A stretch of 64,000 nucleotides of DNA, taken from positions 191,724,103 through 191,788,102 of the forward strand of contig NC_134101.1 in assembly GCF_000715075.1 (NCBI RefSeq), read 5' to 3'. The notes beneath the pieces are model-generated. The model was not told the DNA's origin and searched no databases. It saw only the letters and a program-made list of their open reading frames with translations. This document shows positions 34,106-45,839 of the stretch, piece after piece (the first letter of the stretch is position 1; each line of letters begins with the position of its first letter). This DNA is from Nicotiana tabacum (taxonomy: Eukaryota > Streptophyta > Magnoliopsida > Solanales > Solanaceae). The position numbers were made by a program, and so were the translations under genes.

Positions 34106-35434
34106 CTAGAAGGTTATGGCCCCCCAGCCTCGGCTTCGCTCAAACTCTTCCAGGAGGACAAAACCCCTGGCGCTAATCTCTTTAGGCATCTTTCCTCGAG
34201 ATACACAACGAATGTATCCCTCGCTCCTTTTCTCATGTTCGAGGACCTGCTCCAACTCAGCTCGGACATCGGCGACGTCCTTCAAATAGATCGCCATTTC
34301 ATCGTCAGCCTTGGTCCAACCCAATGCTCCTTCTGTCCAAGCATCGATTATTCTGACTTGGACCTTCATAAGATCAGACTCCAGCTTCGCGATCATATCC
34401 ACTCAAGCCGAAGCTTGAACCTGCGCCTAAGCCCCCGGTTCACCACAAGCAATCCTAACTCGGTCGGCTTCGCCCCTAAGGTACTCCTGAGCCTTTGTCC
34501 TTCTTTTTGTGAACTAAAGAATAGGCGAAAGCCTAACCTCAAAGGTTAAAAAAGTGAAACGCTCGCTACGAAAGGTCTCTTGTCCTATCAGATGGCTCTC
34601 GTAACTCAAGCTCTGGTATGCCCCATGTCGCCAGTACATCGACTCAACATCCTTCCCCATGCCAAGGATCCTAAAGGACTCACCCTCATCTGGATCCCTC
34701 CGAGGTCTAGCCCCATGACGGAGCAGCTCAAACCTGAGCCTATCAAAATCCTGTAGGAGAAAAACTTGGTAAAGAATGGAAGGCACGAGATGTGGAAGAA
34801 CTGTGCCAAGGTTCACCGCAAAGTAAAGCCGACAGACTTCCATGAAGGCCGAAGCACATTCCTACAGGCCCAGCCCCCTCGGCCTTGGGAAGAACCGACC
34901 TCGGTTAAAGCACGATCACTCGGAGGAACCACCGCTCCGGAGTCAAAAACTTCAAGAACAGCAGGCTCGGACGATGTTCTCTTGCCAGAGACACGAACCC
35001 ATTTAGCCAAATTAAAAGCTCCATCACCCTACGAGTGCGTATCCCGTCTATCGCCATCGCCTCCTAGCTCGGAAGCCCACAACTCCTCCCCCTCTCCGGA
35101 GAAGCACGACCTTGCCCCGAGTGGATCATTTGATACCTACAGACTCCCGTCTAAACATAACAGGAGAAGGCAGAACTGGCAAAGCACGGTGCACGCCGCC
35201 TAAAGAGTATTGCTCCATTTTTCAAGCAAATAATTCGGGTTCCTAAGGTATAATACTAGCGGTCAGCACCCGAGCAGAGCAATTTGTCCATGACCGGTCT
35301 TTGCCTTCCCCGAAAATAGCGATTAAAGGCATGATCAAAACCTGCGCCATGGAATCAGGAGGCCCTGATGGCCCCAAAAAATGGAGGGGGGGAACTTCCC
35401 CCTTTTGTCGGATTAACCCTGTTATTTCCGCCAT
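34106..35434 (-). pseudogene. E antisense gene, internally shortened, intron positions conserved
   Basis: The start MAEITGLIRQKGEVPP at 35,434 follows a leader similar to that before the F start. The N-terminal Transposase_28-like part and exon 2 are missing. The sequence then resembles exon 3 of F (TSSEPAVLEV where F has ASSDPAVSAV). Intron 3 is 34,816-34,751: donor GTGAACC, acceptor CTCCTACAG. Exon 4 from 34,750 has FDRLRFELLRHGARPRR, matching FDKLKSGLLRHKARLQK of F. The intron 4 donor has lost its GT, but the acceptor CTATTCTTTAG at 34,514 remains. The last exon has MIAKLESDLMKVQVRIIDAW and ends at TAG 34,106. The C-terminus is probably coiled coil. Confidence 0.7.
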
Positions 35435-36661
35435 AGCAGCTTCAGAATTAGAAGACTAAAAGGCGGGGAGATGTACATGCATGTTGTTACCGGAAACATG
35501 TCGTGGGAAATGGTAACTGCATGAGAAAGAGTAGCCCCTAGAAGGGCGGAAACAGCCTTACGCCATACATTGGAAGAACTACAACGATTCAAAGCCAACT
35601 GAAGACGCTAACCAATAGCACTACCTCCAGCCTCGAGGCAATACTCAACCCCGAAGATCTCTGTCATAGTAAGACAACGCCTGTACAAAACGAGCTCCGG
35701 GTGCTGACCAAGATGGTCCGCGCACGAGCGAGCCTCCGTTCAAAGGCTGCCTTGAGAAAATCATCAGCATCCCCAAGCAAATTTCTTCTGGAGGGTTATT
35801 ATGAGGTCCGAAAACATTATCCACACTTCCACGCGAAGCCAGGGTCCCAACGGACCGAGGTTATTGACCTTATTTGGGTTCAGTCTGAGGAACAACGAAA
35901 GGCCTCGCGCGAAGCCGTTTCTATCAACCGAAGGCCAGAAGGAATACTCACATCCGAGGTCAGTATTACAGGCTACAAAACAGGATCGTGCATTCAGAAC
36001 CGCCACAAACATAAAGAAATATAGCAAGTATCATAGGCAGGTATCAAGGAAATATCTTTGTATTCATAAAAATGTTCGCTTACAGCGACCCTCGAGGGGT
36101 CCTTACATATGATTACAAAAGCCCGCAAGGGGATCCTTACACAGAAACAAAGAAGTCCAAGGATATGCATGCAACAAGAGCCTAAGAATCTATCCTATTC
36201 CCGAAATGTGGAATCTCCTCAGGCGTATGACCTCAAAGACAATATCTTCTAAGTCCAATCCCCTCGGAGATCTCACCCTGATCCTCCCGGAATGGAATTT
36301 TCAAAAGGAAGGGTATAGAAGAGAAAGGCGAGGGAGAAGAGTAAAATGACAAAGGAGAGGACGGAAGAACACAAGAAGTGGTTGGGTGAAAAGTTTGGCT
36401 AGTACGAACTCCGCCAGTACTGCCATTATAAAACCACTTCTTGAGACGCTGCCTCGGCCCGGGGGGCAACAACTAGCAAAGACTGTTGCCATACCCCCCT
36501 GGAATCCAAAAGGGGCGTAACATGCCAATCCGGGGAAGGAGGGTGAGCAGCGATGTATAATCCGATCCCCCTCTTGAGCAACGATGCATAATCCAAGTAT
36601 CTCCCGGAGACGGAGGAAATCGATCCCCTGCTTCATCGCCCCAAGCTAACGGAGACAGCAA

Positions 36662-36699
<38 letters not shown>

Positions 36700-37196
36700 G
36701 CAACAACGACAACAACAACATCACCGCGACATAACCTTGTCCAAGCGAAGAAGGATCGGGAATTGGGCCGTGGCACACATGACGTAAGATCTCGAGGCCA
36801 TGGGCCTGAAACAGGATGAGACAAAAATGACTAAAAATGGCAAGAAAGAAGGAAATGATGTGGTATCAAAGGAAGCTTGGGTGAAAAACTGATCACAAGA
36901 AGCCCCATTTATAGGGGAGGGAAAAGTAACTGACGGTGCCATTATCACCTTCAAAAAAGCTTAACAGCAGGCGCAATCAATGCATTTGTGGGAGCTGAAT
37001 CGACGACAATAATATGACCCCAAAGAACAAAGAGTCACGATGCAACGGGTGATCCAGAAGAAGAAAAATGGGTGAAATGCCTCGGCACTTATAAAAGGGG
37101 GGTTGCACCATCAGCATGACATCATTGCGGGAGCCCGCGAAGTGGAATGTTAAAATCATTTCTTATCGCTTCCCTCTAAGAAATGTGGAGACTATC
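35435..37196 (-). promoter_or_regulatory. E antisense leader and promoter region
   Basis: TATAAAT inverted lies at 36,907-36,913, 284 bp from the LTR. It is preceded on its strand by GATAATGGCACCGTCAGTTAC, nearly the same as in F before its TATA box. A CAA-type microsatellite is at about 36,661-36,722 (GTT-type on the antisense strand); F has a GTT run at the equivalent place. A duplicated GTAAGGA-type motif lies at 36,070-36,140. No protein is supported between here and the ATG at 35,434. Confidence 0.6.
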
Positions 37197-37941
37197 TGTA
37201 TGCGGTGAAATTAGAGGACATAATTCCTCGCTATCAAGCCACTTCAGAAGAATGCCTCGAGACCCCGAGGATGTGGAGCCGCGACCGAGTCCCCTCCCTC
37301 GGGAATCGTCAGGGTCCGACTCGAAGAAGACGGAGGTCGAGGCTAGAGCAGATGGGGAAGCTCCCAAGGCATACGGCTAAAATCTGACAGACCCGGCCTA
37401 TCTAGAGCCTATGCTGAAGCATCGCATCTTGCCATCCCATCTCCACGCTTGAAAATTAATACATGTTGAACTATAGCCGGGTTCCCCTCCTATATAAAGG
37501 GAACCCACACTACTTTGTAAGGTCTGATGTTGCTCCAACTATTTCTCCACACGATCAATAATCTCTCTCTTTCTAACTTCCTCATTCTTATTGGCTCGAG
37601 ACCACTCTTAGCGTCTATAGTTTTCATACTTGTTCTTCATTTATTGTTTGGTATTGGCCATAAAGAGCCTTGCTTGATCATATTCTACTAATTATCCCAC
37701 TCCCGACTACCCTCGATAGCTCAAGATCGATCCAGGATACCGACCTCGAGGCCATCCATCGACCAATCTGAAACTAGGACAACAATCCCCTCGGTTTTGT
37801 TGCTACCCTGTTTTAGCTTGTAATTTGTCATTAAACTTCATATGCTTAGCATCATCTGCTCTAACAACTAGCATAAAAAAAAGATTACGTTTAGAATCCC
37901 ATTTACAAATTCAATTATTGTTACCATTTTCACGGTAAACA
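37197..37941 (+). repeat. E 3' LTR
   Basis: It is 745 bp, starts TGTATGCGGTGAA and ends CACGGTAAACA. The preceding AAATGTGGAGACTATC is the polypurine-side sequence, comparable to AATGCGGGGACTATC in F. Confidence 0.9.
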
Positions 37942-39303
37942 ATGAACATAGGCATATAGAATCAGTGTAAATTCAGGATAAGAAACTCAGTAGAAACATA
38001 TCAAGGCAAGATAGTCATGAGAAATCACAGAAACTCAAAAACGAGAACCGGTCAGTCATGCTGATACACAAAACCAACAAAGAACCCTAAAAACTAGGGC
38101 TTTCAACATAGACGAGTTAAAGATGTAGTAAACTCATAGAATCAGTCAAGATATGTGAGAAATAGAAGTTCAAACTTAAAGAATCAATTAAACAAGGTTT
38201 TTAAAAAGAAGTTCCGAAAACCCTACTTTTAGAAGAAGATGAAAAACACTTGAAACCACATGATTATTGTAAAAAACCTTAAGGACAGTGTAAAACATTC
38301 AAGACATAAACTCAGATCGTCCTAGTCATATACAGATCTAGAAGGTATAGAAAAGAAATTAGGGTTTTGGAAGAATCCACATAGATATGAAGAAACCTGT
38401 CCAGAAACTCAAAGATCGTGGCAAATATAGAGTGATTCTGCTTGGAATCACACTGGAATAGCCAGGAACAGGCAGGAGATGAACCCTAGATGCAAGTCGG
38501 CATAGACCTGGGCCCTTGAAGACCTTAGAGAAGGCAAGCATGGCATGAGAGAAGCCATTAGAGTCTTAAGAGACGATGAATGGTCACCGAAGATGACCGG
38601 AGATGGGAGGTCGGCGGTTGAAGATTAGAGTTAAGGTGTCATTTGGAATTAAAAAGAAAAGAACAAACGAGGGTCGTTGATCTTTTAGATCAACGACCAG
38701 GATCTGATGGGTTTTGGATCGGGTAGTATATGTTCGGGGCCTGGGTCGGGTAATTCAATTAGGAATTGGGCTGGAGTATTGGGTTGAATTTAGTCTAAAA
38801 TTGAAATGCAATTTGGCTAGGTTTTAAATAGCCAATTTAACCCTATATAATTTATAATAAATAATAGATGATTTTAAAAAAATAATTTCGTGTACTAAAA
38901 TGAGTTAAAGTATATATTTAACATTTTTAAAAATATAGAAGATCATTTTATGCATATAAAACGTAATTGTACATTAATAGGGCTAATATTGCAATTATAT
39001 GCAAATTGGCTTTAAAAATATAAATGCAATTATAAAAAATGCACAAAAAATATTTAGGAAATATTTTGGTATAAATATATGATTTAGATGGCTAAATTAC
39101 CACAATAATAATTTGATGGATAATTATTGAAAATTTTATAAGTAAAAAAAGGAAGAATTAAATCATTTTAAAGCCTTTAAAATTATAGAAAAATTATAAA
39201 AACCTTGTGCATGCTTATATATGCATATATATATATATATATATATGCTATATTAAAAGTATATATGTCTATAAAATATATAGGAAAAAATTGGGTATCA
39301 ACA

Positions 39304-40705
39304 CCTATGGGGTTAATTCCCTCTTACAAGGTTAGAAAAGAGACTTACCTCGTCTTAAAGCCTACTTTCCGGTCCAAGATAATGCTCAAACCCTCAAATT
39401 CGGTGCCGAACAATCCAAAAAGTCAAATGGTATATAAATAAATCAATACATGTTCAAAAGTTCATATCCCAACTATTGTAGTGATTACCCAACCCTTAAT
39501 GCAAGATTCCTAAAATTCAGCCCTAGGCCCACATGCACGGATTCCAGAAATATTTTAGGAAAGTTGTACCCATAACCTCATGAACTCAAATATATGATTT
39601 TCACTAAATTCTATAACTAATTTCATGGTTAAATCTCATTTTTATCAAAAACCCAGGTTTTCCATCTAACCCATAAATTCCAAAAATTTACATGTTAGAA
39701 TCTACCCATAATCTATGTATTAAACTCACATTAGGTAGAAATTACTTACCCTCAATAGCTAGGTTGAAATCTCCCTTTTTGAAGCTCCAAAATCGCTCAA
39801 GTGATTGAAAAATGAGAGAAAAGGACCTAAGTTCCGTATTTAAAACAAGGTTTCTGCCCAGCTGAATGGCCTTCTTTGCGATCACAGAAGAAGCCTCGCG
39901 TTTGCGAAGGCCTAAACTGACTGAGCATTGTGAACGCAACAGCTCTTTCTCAAACGCGAAGAGCAAAGTCAACTGGCCCTCACCGGCCCCATTTCCCTTA
40001 CACGAACGTGAGTGTGGTTCGCTAAATTCCAGTTCTGGTTTCTCAGATTAAGCTCCGGGTGATCCGATGGGACCCCGTCCAACTACACCAACAAGTCTGT
40101 AATCATAATACGGACCTGCTCAAACTCTTGAAATACGTAAAAAATAACAAAACCAAGAATCACACCCCAAAACCAAATTGGATCAAACTATGAACTTCAA
40201 GTTTCTAAATTGCTCCGAACGCACCAAATCATAATTAGACTACTCGGAATGACACCAAATTTTGCGTGCAAGTCTTAAATGACATTACAAAACTATTCCC
40301 AGTCTTGAAATTCCATTTGGACCTCGATATCACCAAAACCTACTCCAAACCAACTTTAAAGAACTTCAAAAACCTTCAAAGAACCAATTTTCACTATTAG
40401 GCGCCAAAACGCTCTCGGGTCATCCAAAAACCCGATCCAAGCATACGCCCAAGTCCAAAATCATCATACAAACCTATTGGAACTGTCAAATCCTGATTCC
40501 GAGGCTGTTTGCTCAAAATGTTGACCGAAGTCAAACTTAGCCTTTTTAGCCAACCTTAAGGAACCAAGTGTTCCGATTTCAACCCGAACCCTTCCAAATC
40601 CTGAACTTACCATCCCACAAGTCATAAAACAATAAAAGCACGTACGGAAAGTCTTATTTAGGGGAACGGGGTTCTAGAAAGCAAAATTACTGGTAGGGTC
40701 ATTAC
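39304..40705 (-). repeat. LTR B, right part (5' half of a 3' LTR)
   Basis: It begins with the second CCTAT copy and continues the LTR interrupted at 10,768. On the minus strand its start is a decayed TGTAACGACCC-type end near 40,705 (GTAATGACCCTACC). A region rich in GCGATC, TTTGCG and GAACGCAA words is at 39,870-40,020. It joins pol sequence directly: about 300 bp of pol 3' end and the polypurine tract are missing. Confidence 0.82.
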
Positions 40706-41700
40706 TGTAATCATGTATATAACCTCACTAACTCGCCCCAAAACCTCGAATGGACCGATGAACCTCATACTCAACTTGACCCTCCTTCCGAACCTCATGA
40801 TACCCTTCATCTGCGAGACTTTCAAAAGTACCTTCTCGCCCACCATAAATGACAAATCACGTACTTTTTGATCTGCGTAGCGCTTTTGCCTGGACTGTGC
40901 TGTGCGAAGCTGCTCTTGAATAAACTATATCATATCCAAGGAATCCTTTACCAAATAAGTACCATATAACCTAGCCTCGCAAAGCTCAAACCAACAAATA
41001 GAAGAATTGCATCGGCGACCATATAGAGCCATCTCGATGCTGGACTAATAACTATTATTATAAGCACAGTAAAAATTGATCCCGCTACCCTCCGAAGTTA
41101 ATCACACATGCTTTGAGCATATCCTCCAGAATCTAAACTGTCCGCTCTGATTGCCCGTCGGTCTATAGATGAAAAGCAGTGCTGAGCTCTACCTAGGTAC
41201 CTGACTCACTCTGTACTGCTCTTCAGAAATGCGAAGTGAACTAAGTAACTTGATCTGAAATAATGGAAAAAGGCACGCCATGTAATCAGACGAGATCCTA
41301 GATATAAATCTAGCCTAACCTCTAAAAAGTAAAGTATTTATCACCAGAATAATATGTGCAAACTTGGTCAGTCTGTCAACAATGACCCTAACGGAATCAA
41401 ATATCCTCAACATCCGCGGCAAACTAACCACGAAATCCATTATGATGCACTCCCATTTCCACTTCGGTATAGCCATTACTGAAGTTAGCCACCTAGCCTC
41501 TCGTGCTCATACTTAACCTGCCAATAATTCAAACATCTCACCACATACTCGACTATGTCCTTCTTCATCCCCCGCCACTAGTAATGCTGCCTAAGGTCAC
41601 AACACATCTTCGTGGAACCTGGATAATGGAATAACACAAACTGTGTGACTCCTCCATAATTGACTCTCCCAGGACATCAATAGTAGGAACACAAAAACGA
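40706..41700 (-). pseudogene. B integrase remnant
   Basis: The C-terminal piece (to 40,855) has FMVGEKVLLKVSQMKGIMRF and RFIGPFEVLGRV and then runs into the LTR. Further right, many frames are needed. KWKWECIIMDFV near 41,430-41,460 keeps the first catalytic Asp (codon at 41,438-41,436), followed by LPRMLRIFDSVRVIVDRLTK. The stretch 41,000-41,300 has stops and shifts. Confidence 0.75.
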
Positions 41701-41753
41701 CCCTAGAGTCGTAGAACACCATCATCCCCGATAGTCACCTCTTTGGTATCACC

Positions 41754-42380
41754 TCACAGTACTATCCCTCTAAGAACCAGCAAGTGTGGATCATCAAACT
41801 GACGAGCCCTAATCCGCTCGAATAAAGAAGACTCAACCACAACACATGCAAGAACTTGACTGAGCTCTAAAATATCCAACCTCACAAGTTGGTTAGCTAA
41901 GGACTGAATGTCCGAAGCCAAAGGCCTCTCTTCGATTAAAATGAATGCCAAACTACCAATACTCTCATCCATTCTACTCAAGGCATCTGCAACCACATTC
42001 ACCTTACCTGAATGATAAAGAATGGTAATATCATAGTTATTTAGTAACTAAAGCCAGCTACACTGCCTCAAATTAAGATCCCTCTACTTAAATAGATGCT
42101 ACAAACTACGGTGATCGATGTAAACCTCACACGACACTCCATAAAGATAATACCTTTAGATCTTGAGAGCATGAACTATCATAGCCAATTCCACATCGTG
42201 CACAAGGTAATTCTTCTCGTGGGGCTTCAACTGACATGAAGCACATGCAATAACTCGCCCCTCCTTCATCAATACACAACCCAACCTAATGTGTGAAGCA
42301 TCACAGTACACAATATACATCCCTAAACTGGAGGGCAAAACTCGCACTTGGAGAACTTAGCATATAACTTTTGTTCCCTC
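41754..42380 (-). pseudogene. B RNase H remnant
   Basis: Frame 42,347-42,156 has [20 protein letters not shown] and [20 protein letters not shown], the core of gypsy RNase H with its first Asp. Frame 42,002-41,754 has MNVVADALSRMDESIGSLAF, the end of the domain and the link to integrase. Between them, 42,010-42,150 holds frames with stops. Confidence 0.82.
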
Positions 42381-42415
42381 AAAGTTTGGAGCACTATCCT
42401 CAAATGATGCTGGTG

Positions 42416-42900
42416 CTACTCCATTCTACGTGAGTAGATCAATATGTCATCAATGAATATAATGACAAATGAGTCAAGATATGTCTTGAACACCCAATTC
42501 ATCAAATCCATAAATGCTACCGGAGCAGAAGCCAAGACGAAGGACATTACTAGAAACTCGTAGTGTCCATATCTAGTCAAGAAAGCTTTCTTCAAAATAT
42601 ACAAAGGAAAAATCCTCAGTTGATGATACCTAGATCTCAAGTCGATCTTCAAGAACATTCCATCACCCTAAAGCTGATTAAACAAATCATTAATATGTGG
42701 CAATAAATACTTATCCTTGATGGTGACCTTATTCAGATGCCGATAATCAATGCACACCTGCATACTCCCATCATCCTTCTTCACAAATAATACCGGTGTA
42801 TCCCAAGGTGACACACTTGGCTTGATGAATCCCTTCTCGAGCAACTTCTGAAGCTACTCCTTTAACTCTCTTAACTCCACTAGAGCCATGCGATAAGGGG
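42416..42900 (-). pseudogene. B reverse transcriptase remnant
   Basis: Frame 42,658-42,416 runs from [17 protein letters not shown] to [14 protein letters not shown] with only minor oddities. The catalytic FIDDIL box is intact here, unlike in P and C. Upstream, at about 42,700-42,900, the fingers region is seen in other frames, including [17 protein letters not shown] text, with stops. Confidence 0.85.
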
Positions 42901-42952
42901 GAATGGAGATAGGCTGGGTGCCTGGTGCCAAATCAATGTCAAAATTGATATC

Positions 42953-43440
42953 TCAGTCTAGTGGCATGCCTGGTAAATTAGCAGGAAATACATCAGAAAA
43001 CTCTCGCACCACAGGCACAGAATCTATTAAGGGAGTCTCCAGCACAATATCTCGAAAAAAGTCCAGATAGGCCAAATATCCCTTCTCGATCATAAGTCGA
43101 GCCTTCAAGAAGAAATAATCCGATTGGATGTACCAATAAATGAACCTCTCCACTCCAGCCTAGGAAACTCTAGCTTCACCAATGTAATAGTCTTGGCATG
43201 ACAATCGAGAATGGTATGGTATATAGACAACCAGTCCATGCCTAGTATAATCTCAGAGTCAATCATATCGAGCAATATAAGATATGCTCTGGTCCATACC
43301 CACAGACAGTCACTACGCTGGACTGGTAAACCCGATCCACAATAACAGAATCATCAACTGGCATGGACACCTATACATGAACACCCAACTAACTAGCCTT
43401 CACCTCTAGGGAGACCCCTAACCACCTGCCCTCCGCCTCT
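42953..43440 (-). pseudogene. B protease and protease-RT linker remnant
   Basis: Frame 43,153-42,953 ends with IDSVPVVREFSDVFPANLPG, the conserved linker before RT. Upstream, 43,160-43,400 contains protease-like words in two frames (SMPVDDSVIVDRVYQS and a RLEWRGSF stretch). The active-site DSG/DPGS region is not found; it was probably around 43,420-43,480. Confidence 0.72.
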
Positions 43441-44480
43441 AGTCGACTAGATGAGTGGTGCAGCAGTTGGTGCGATAATCATGGGCTGGTGAAAATGCTG
43501 CACTGCCTTGCCCCAAAAGTCTGAGACAAAACCTCTTTATGTGACAAAACTCCCCGCGCTCGAAACAACCTTTCGGAGTGGAAAAATGTTGACTTTGGGT
43601 CTGACCTTGATAGCTCAAGTGCCCATTAGAGGAACCTTGAATAGCTGATGGATAGTAGGTGTTCTCTATAATGGCACTAAAGTAAGGCCACACTGGAGCA
43701 CCCTGAATAGGCTCTGGTGCTGAATTGCATGGGCCTGCTAGGATGGCCTCTCATGAAATGACCTATGCCCCTAGACGGGGTGCGACTAAATCAACCAGAA
43801 TACCGAGGCTGCTTATCCCTTGAAATGAACTCTTCGCTCTGGTTGCAGATACACTTGATCCTCCGATCCATATCCACAAGCTAGAAGTACAACATCCCCA
43901 TCTCTGTCTCTCGGGAAATAGAAACCCGAATCGTATGGTGCAAGCCCATAATAAACCTCCGCACTCTCTCTACATCTGTGGGGAGTATGATAGCTGCATG
44001 ACAAGACAAGTCAATGAATTTCATCTCATAATCGGTCACAAACATCTTACCCTACCGGAGTCACTCGAACTGACCCCGTAACTCCTCTCTCTGTGAAGGG
44101 GGAATATACTTCTCCAAAAAGAGGTGTGTGAATCGATCCCAAGTTAAGGGAGGTGAACCTGCTGGCCTACTCTGGAGATAAGACAAACATCATCTACGGG
44201 CCTTCCCCTCTAGCTGAATGTGGTGAAGTTCACCCCGTTGGACTATACTAGTCCCAAATTATGCAGCCTCTCCCCGCAACGGTGAATGAAATCTTATGGG
44301 TCCTATAACTGCTCACAGCCAAAGATAGAAGGATGAATCCTAGTAAATTTGTCCATATGCTTCTTCTCCTCAATGGTTGCGACCGGTTTGGTCTCTTATC
44401 TAGCCATTAAAACCAGATAAACCTTTCCCGCAGGTAGTGCACCTGGGGTTTGATAAACAGCAGTAGCATGCCTCACTGCA
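43441..44480 (-). pseudogene. B gag remnant with damaged zinc knuckle
   Basis: Frame 43,693-43,439 contains GCFERGEFCHIKRFCLRL, a CCHC knuckle in which the second Cys is Arg. Further right, 44,100-44,440 contains words of the gag core of Tekay elements (KVYLVLMARETKPVATIEEK and KFTRIHPSIFGCEQ) in frames with stops. No 5' LTR of B is found to the right, so the element is truncated near 44,500. Confidence 0.72.
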
Positions 44481-44583
44481 TGAGCAGCAGAGGTCTACAC
44501 TCCCTTCCCACCAGAGATGAGGCCGGGTCAGCTAGGAATATTCCGTCTGAGTCATATAATCCATATATCACAACATACGACTG

Positions 44584-45839
44584 ATGAGTGGTGATTTTAC
44601 CATTTATTTTACTCTCTTTTCTTTAGTTTTTGCATCCATTAATTATAATATGAGGTTGTATATGGTGTGTATTGCTAGATTTTCTGATAAATGAAGTATC
44701 AAAGAGAATTGAAATTAAATGAAGTGGATTTATGCAAAAAAGAGTGAAAGAAGTGAAAATATTTCCAGTGGAATCGCATCAGTGAGAAAAGGTCTGCATC
44801 TGCGGAATGAGACTTGCAAGGCAGAAATCACATATGCAATTGATGCACCGCTTCTGCGGTCGCGCTTCTGCTTTTGAAGACCGCTTCTACGGACGTGCTT
44901 CTGCCTTCTTTTGGCCGCTTCTGTGGAGTAGCCATTTTCCACAAAACACCATTTCTGCAAGCAGGTATCCGCATCTGCGAAACTGCACCTGCAAGGATCA
45001 TTCCGTAGGTGAGGCCAACGGGCTTCAAACCTGGGCAGGATTGACAATTCACATTTTCTCTATTCCAAACCCACAAATGCACGACCTAGCTTATGGGAAA
45101 CAGATCTTTGCTAATCTTTGGCTTAATTTTCAGTCTCCTTGACTAGTCTAGGGTTCTTGCACACACACTTGGGTCTTGAAGATTTAAAGCTTTTGGTTGA
45201 GAATTTATTACCCATATATGTTCATTTCTTCATTTTCTCGCTTTGTATTGTATATCTATGTATGTAATATTTTTTCTAACACTTGAATCTTTTTTATGGG
45301 AATATTCATATTTAAAGTATGGATTAAATATCATGTTGTGCTTATGTATTGAACGATTTTTATTTATTATGAAGTGAGTTATTGTTTCTTCAATTATTCT
45401 TGTTCTTTAATGTTTCCAAAGGGAGTAGCTAACCCTAGGACTCATCCACTTACTTCGAATTAATTTTGGAAAAGATAATTCAGTGTTGGAAAAGATTAAT
45501 TAACAAGAACTTGAGGCTTTAACCTCACTTTATAGGTTCTACCTAGGATAGGATTGAACTACTTGTAGCCATATTCGAGTTTGCTTATTCTCTTAGTTTT
45601 TAGGGATAATTCAACTAGTAAGTCTTGTTAGTCTTCGGAAGAAGCTAATATTGAATTTTTACCCAAGGCTAATTAATATAAACTCGCTCATATTTATAAA
45701 ATTGTGAAATACATTGGATCGTTACTTGAGTGTAATTTCCATTGCATCCATGCTTGTAGCCATTGATCATTTCATTTGCTTTATATGTTAGTTTACATTT
45801 TCGCATTCAGACATAAATATTTTCAAAAACCATTCTAAG
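44584..45839 (+). repeat. Unclassified LTR-like fragment
   Basis: It begins TGATGAGTGGTGATTTTACC and is AT-rich. At 44,780-45,010 it has a GC-richer patch full of CGCTTCTGCGG and CTTCTGC words, a texture common in plant LTRs. It contains no gene. It is cut at 45,839 by the start of G. Orientation and family are uncertain. Confidence 0.45.

Larger units (their letters stand above)
28530..37941 (+). mobile_element. Element E: TAT-type non-autonomous retrotransposon, plus strand
   Basis: LTRs 28,530-29,294 and 37,197-37,941 begin TGTATGC and end GGTAAACA. Target duplication ATGAA is exact (28,525-28,529 and 37,942-37,946). The uninterrupted copy of this site is visible in the other LTR of C near 20,105-20,120. 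The interior holds a tRNA-Lys primer site, gag, protease, a 2.5 kb noncoding stretch, an antisense gene and its leader. There is no RT, RNase H or integrase. The protease ends in the same kind of sequence as in F, so the loss is shared with F. It is the best preserved of the three relatives at its ends. Confidence 0.9.
10769..39303 (-). mobile_element. Element C: Ogre/TAT-type LTR retrotransposon, minus strand, hosting A and E
   Basis: Both ends of C fit an LTR element. Read on the minus strand, the LTR starts TGTTGATACCCAATTTTT (at 39,303 and again at 21,522) and ends GGGTGCGGCA (10,769). Target duplication CCTAT flanks it. The internal region is 21,523 to about 27,674 and carries a G-patch-containing ORF, RT, RNase H, a second (archaeal-type) RNase H and integrase in order. 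Gag, the primer site and half of the 5' LTR are missing. Without A and E the element is about 13 kb. The long LTR, dual RNase H, putative intron before RT and 3' UTR tandem array are together typical of the Ogre/TAT lineage. Confidence 0.88.
27675..39303 (-). repeat. C right (5') LTR, truncated, interrupted by E
   Basis: 27,675-28,529 and 37,942-39,303 together match the inner 2.2 kb of the left LTR (19,258-21,522). The match starts at ATGAAGCAGTAATGTAAACA. The other half of the LTR is missing at 27,675, where pol sequence begins. An AT repeat at about 39,225-39,247 is longer than in the left copy. A poly-A-rich outer end leads to the terminal GGGTATCAACA. Confidence 0.85.

Noticed and set aside
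34076..35203. Plus-strand open frames of 157 and 145 codons in E
   Set aside because: They lie opposite the antisense gene exons and have no family resemblance; the minus strand explains the region.
36473..36824. Minus-strand frames with poly-Leu or poly-Val, possibly membrane proteins
   Set aside because: The hydrophobic runs are translations of the CAA/GTT microsatellite.
44807..45142. A 111-codon ORF in the LTR-like fragment
   Set aside because: It translates the CTTCTGCGG word cluster and has no similarity to anything I know.
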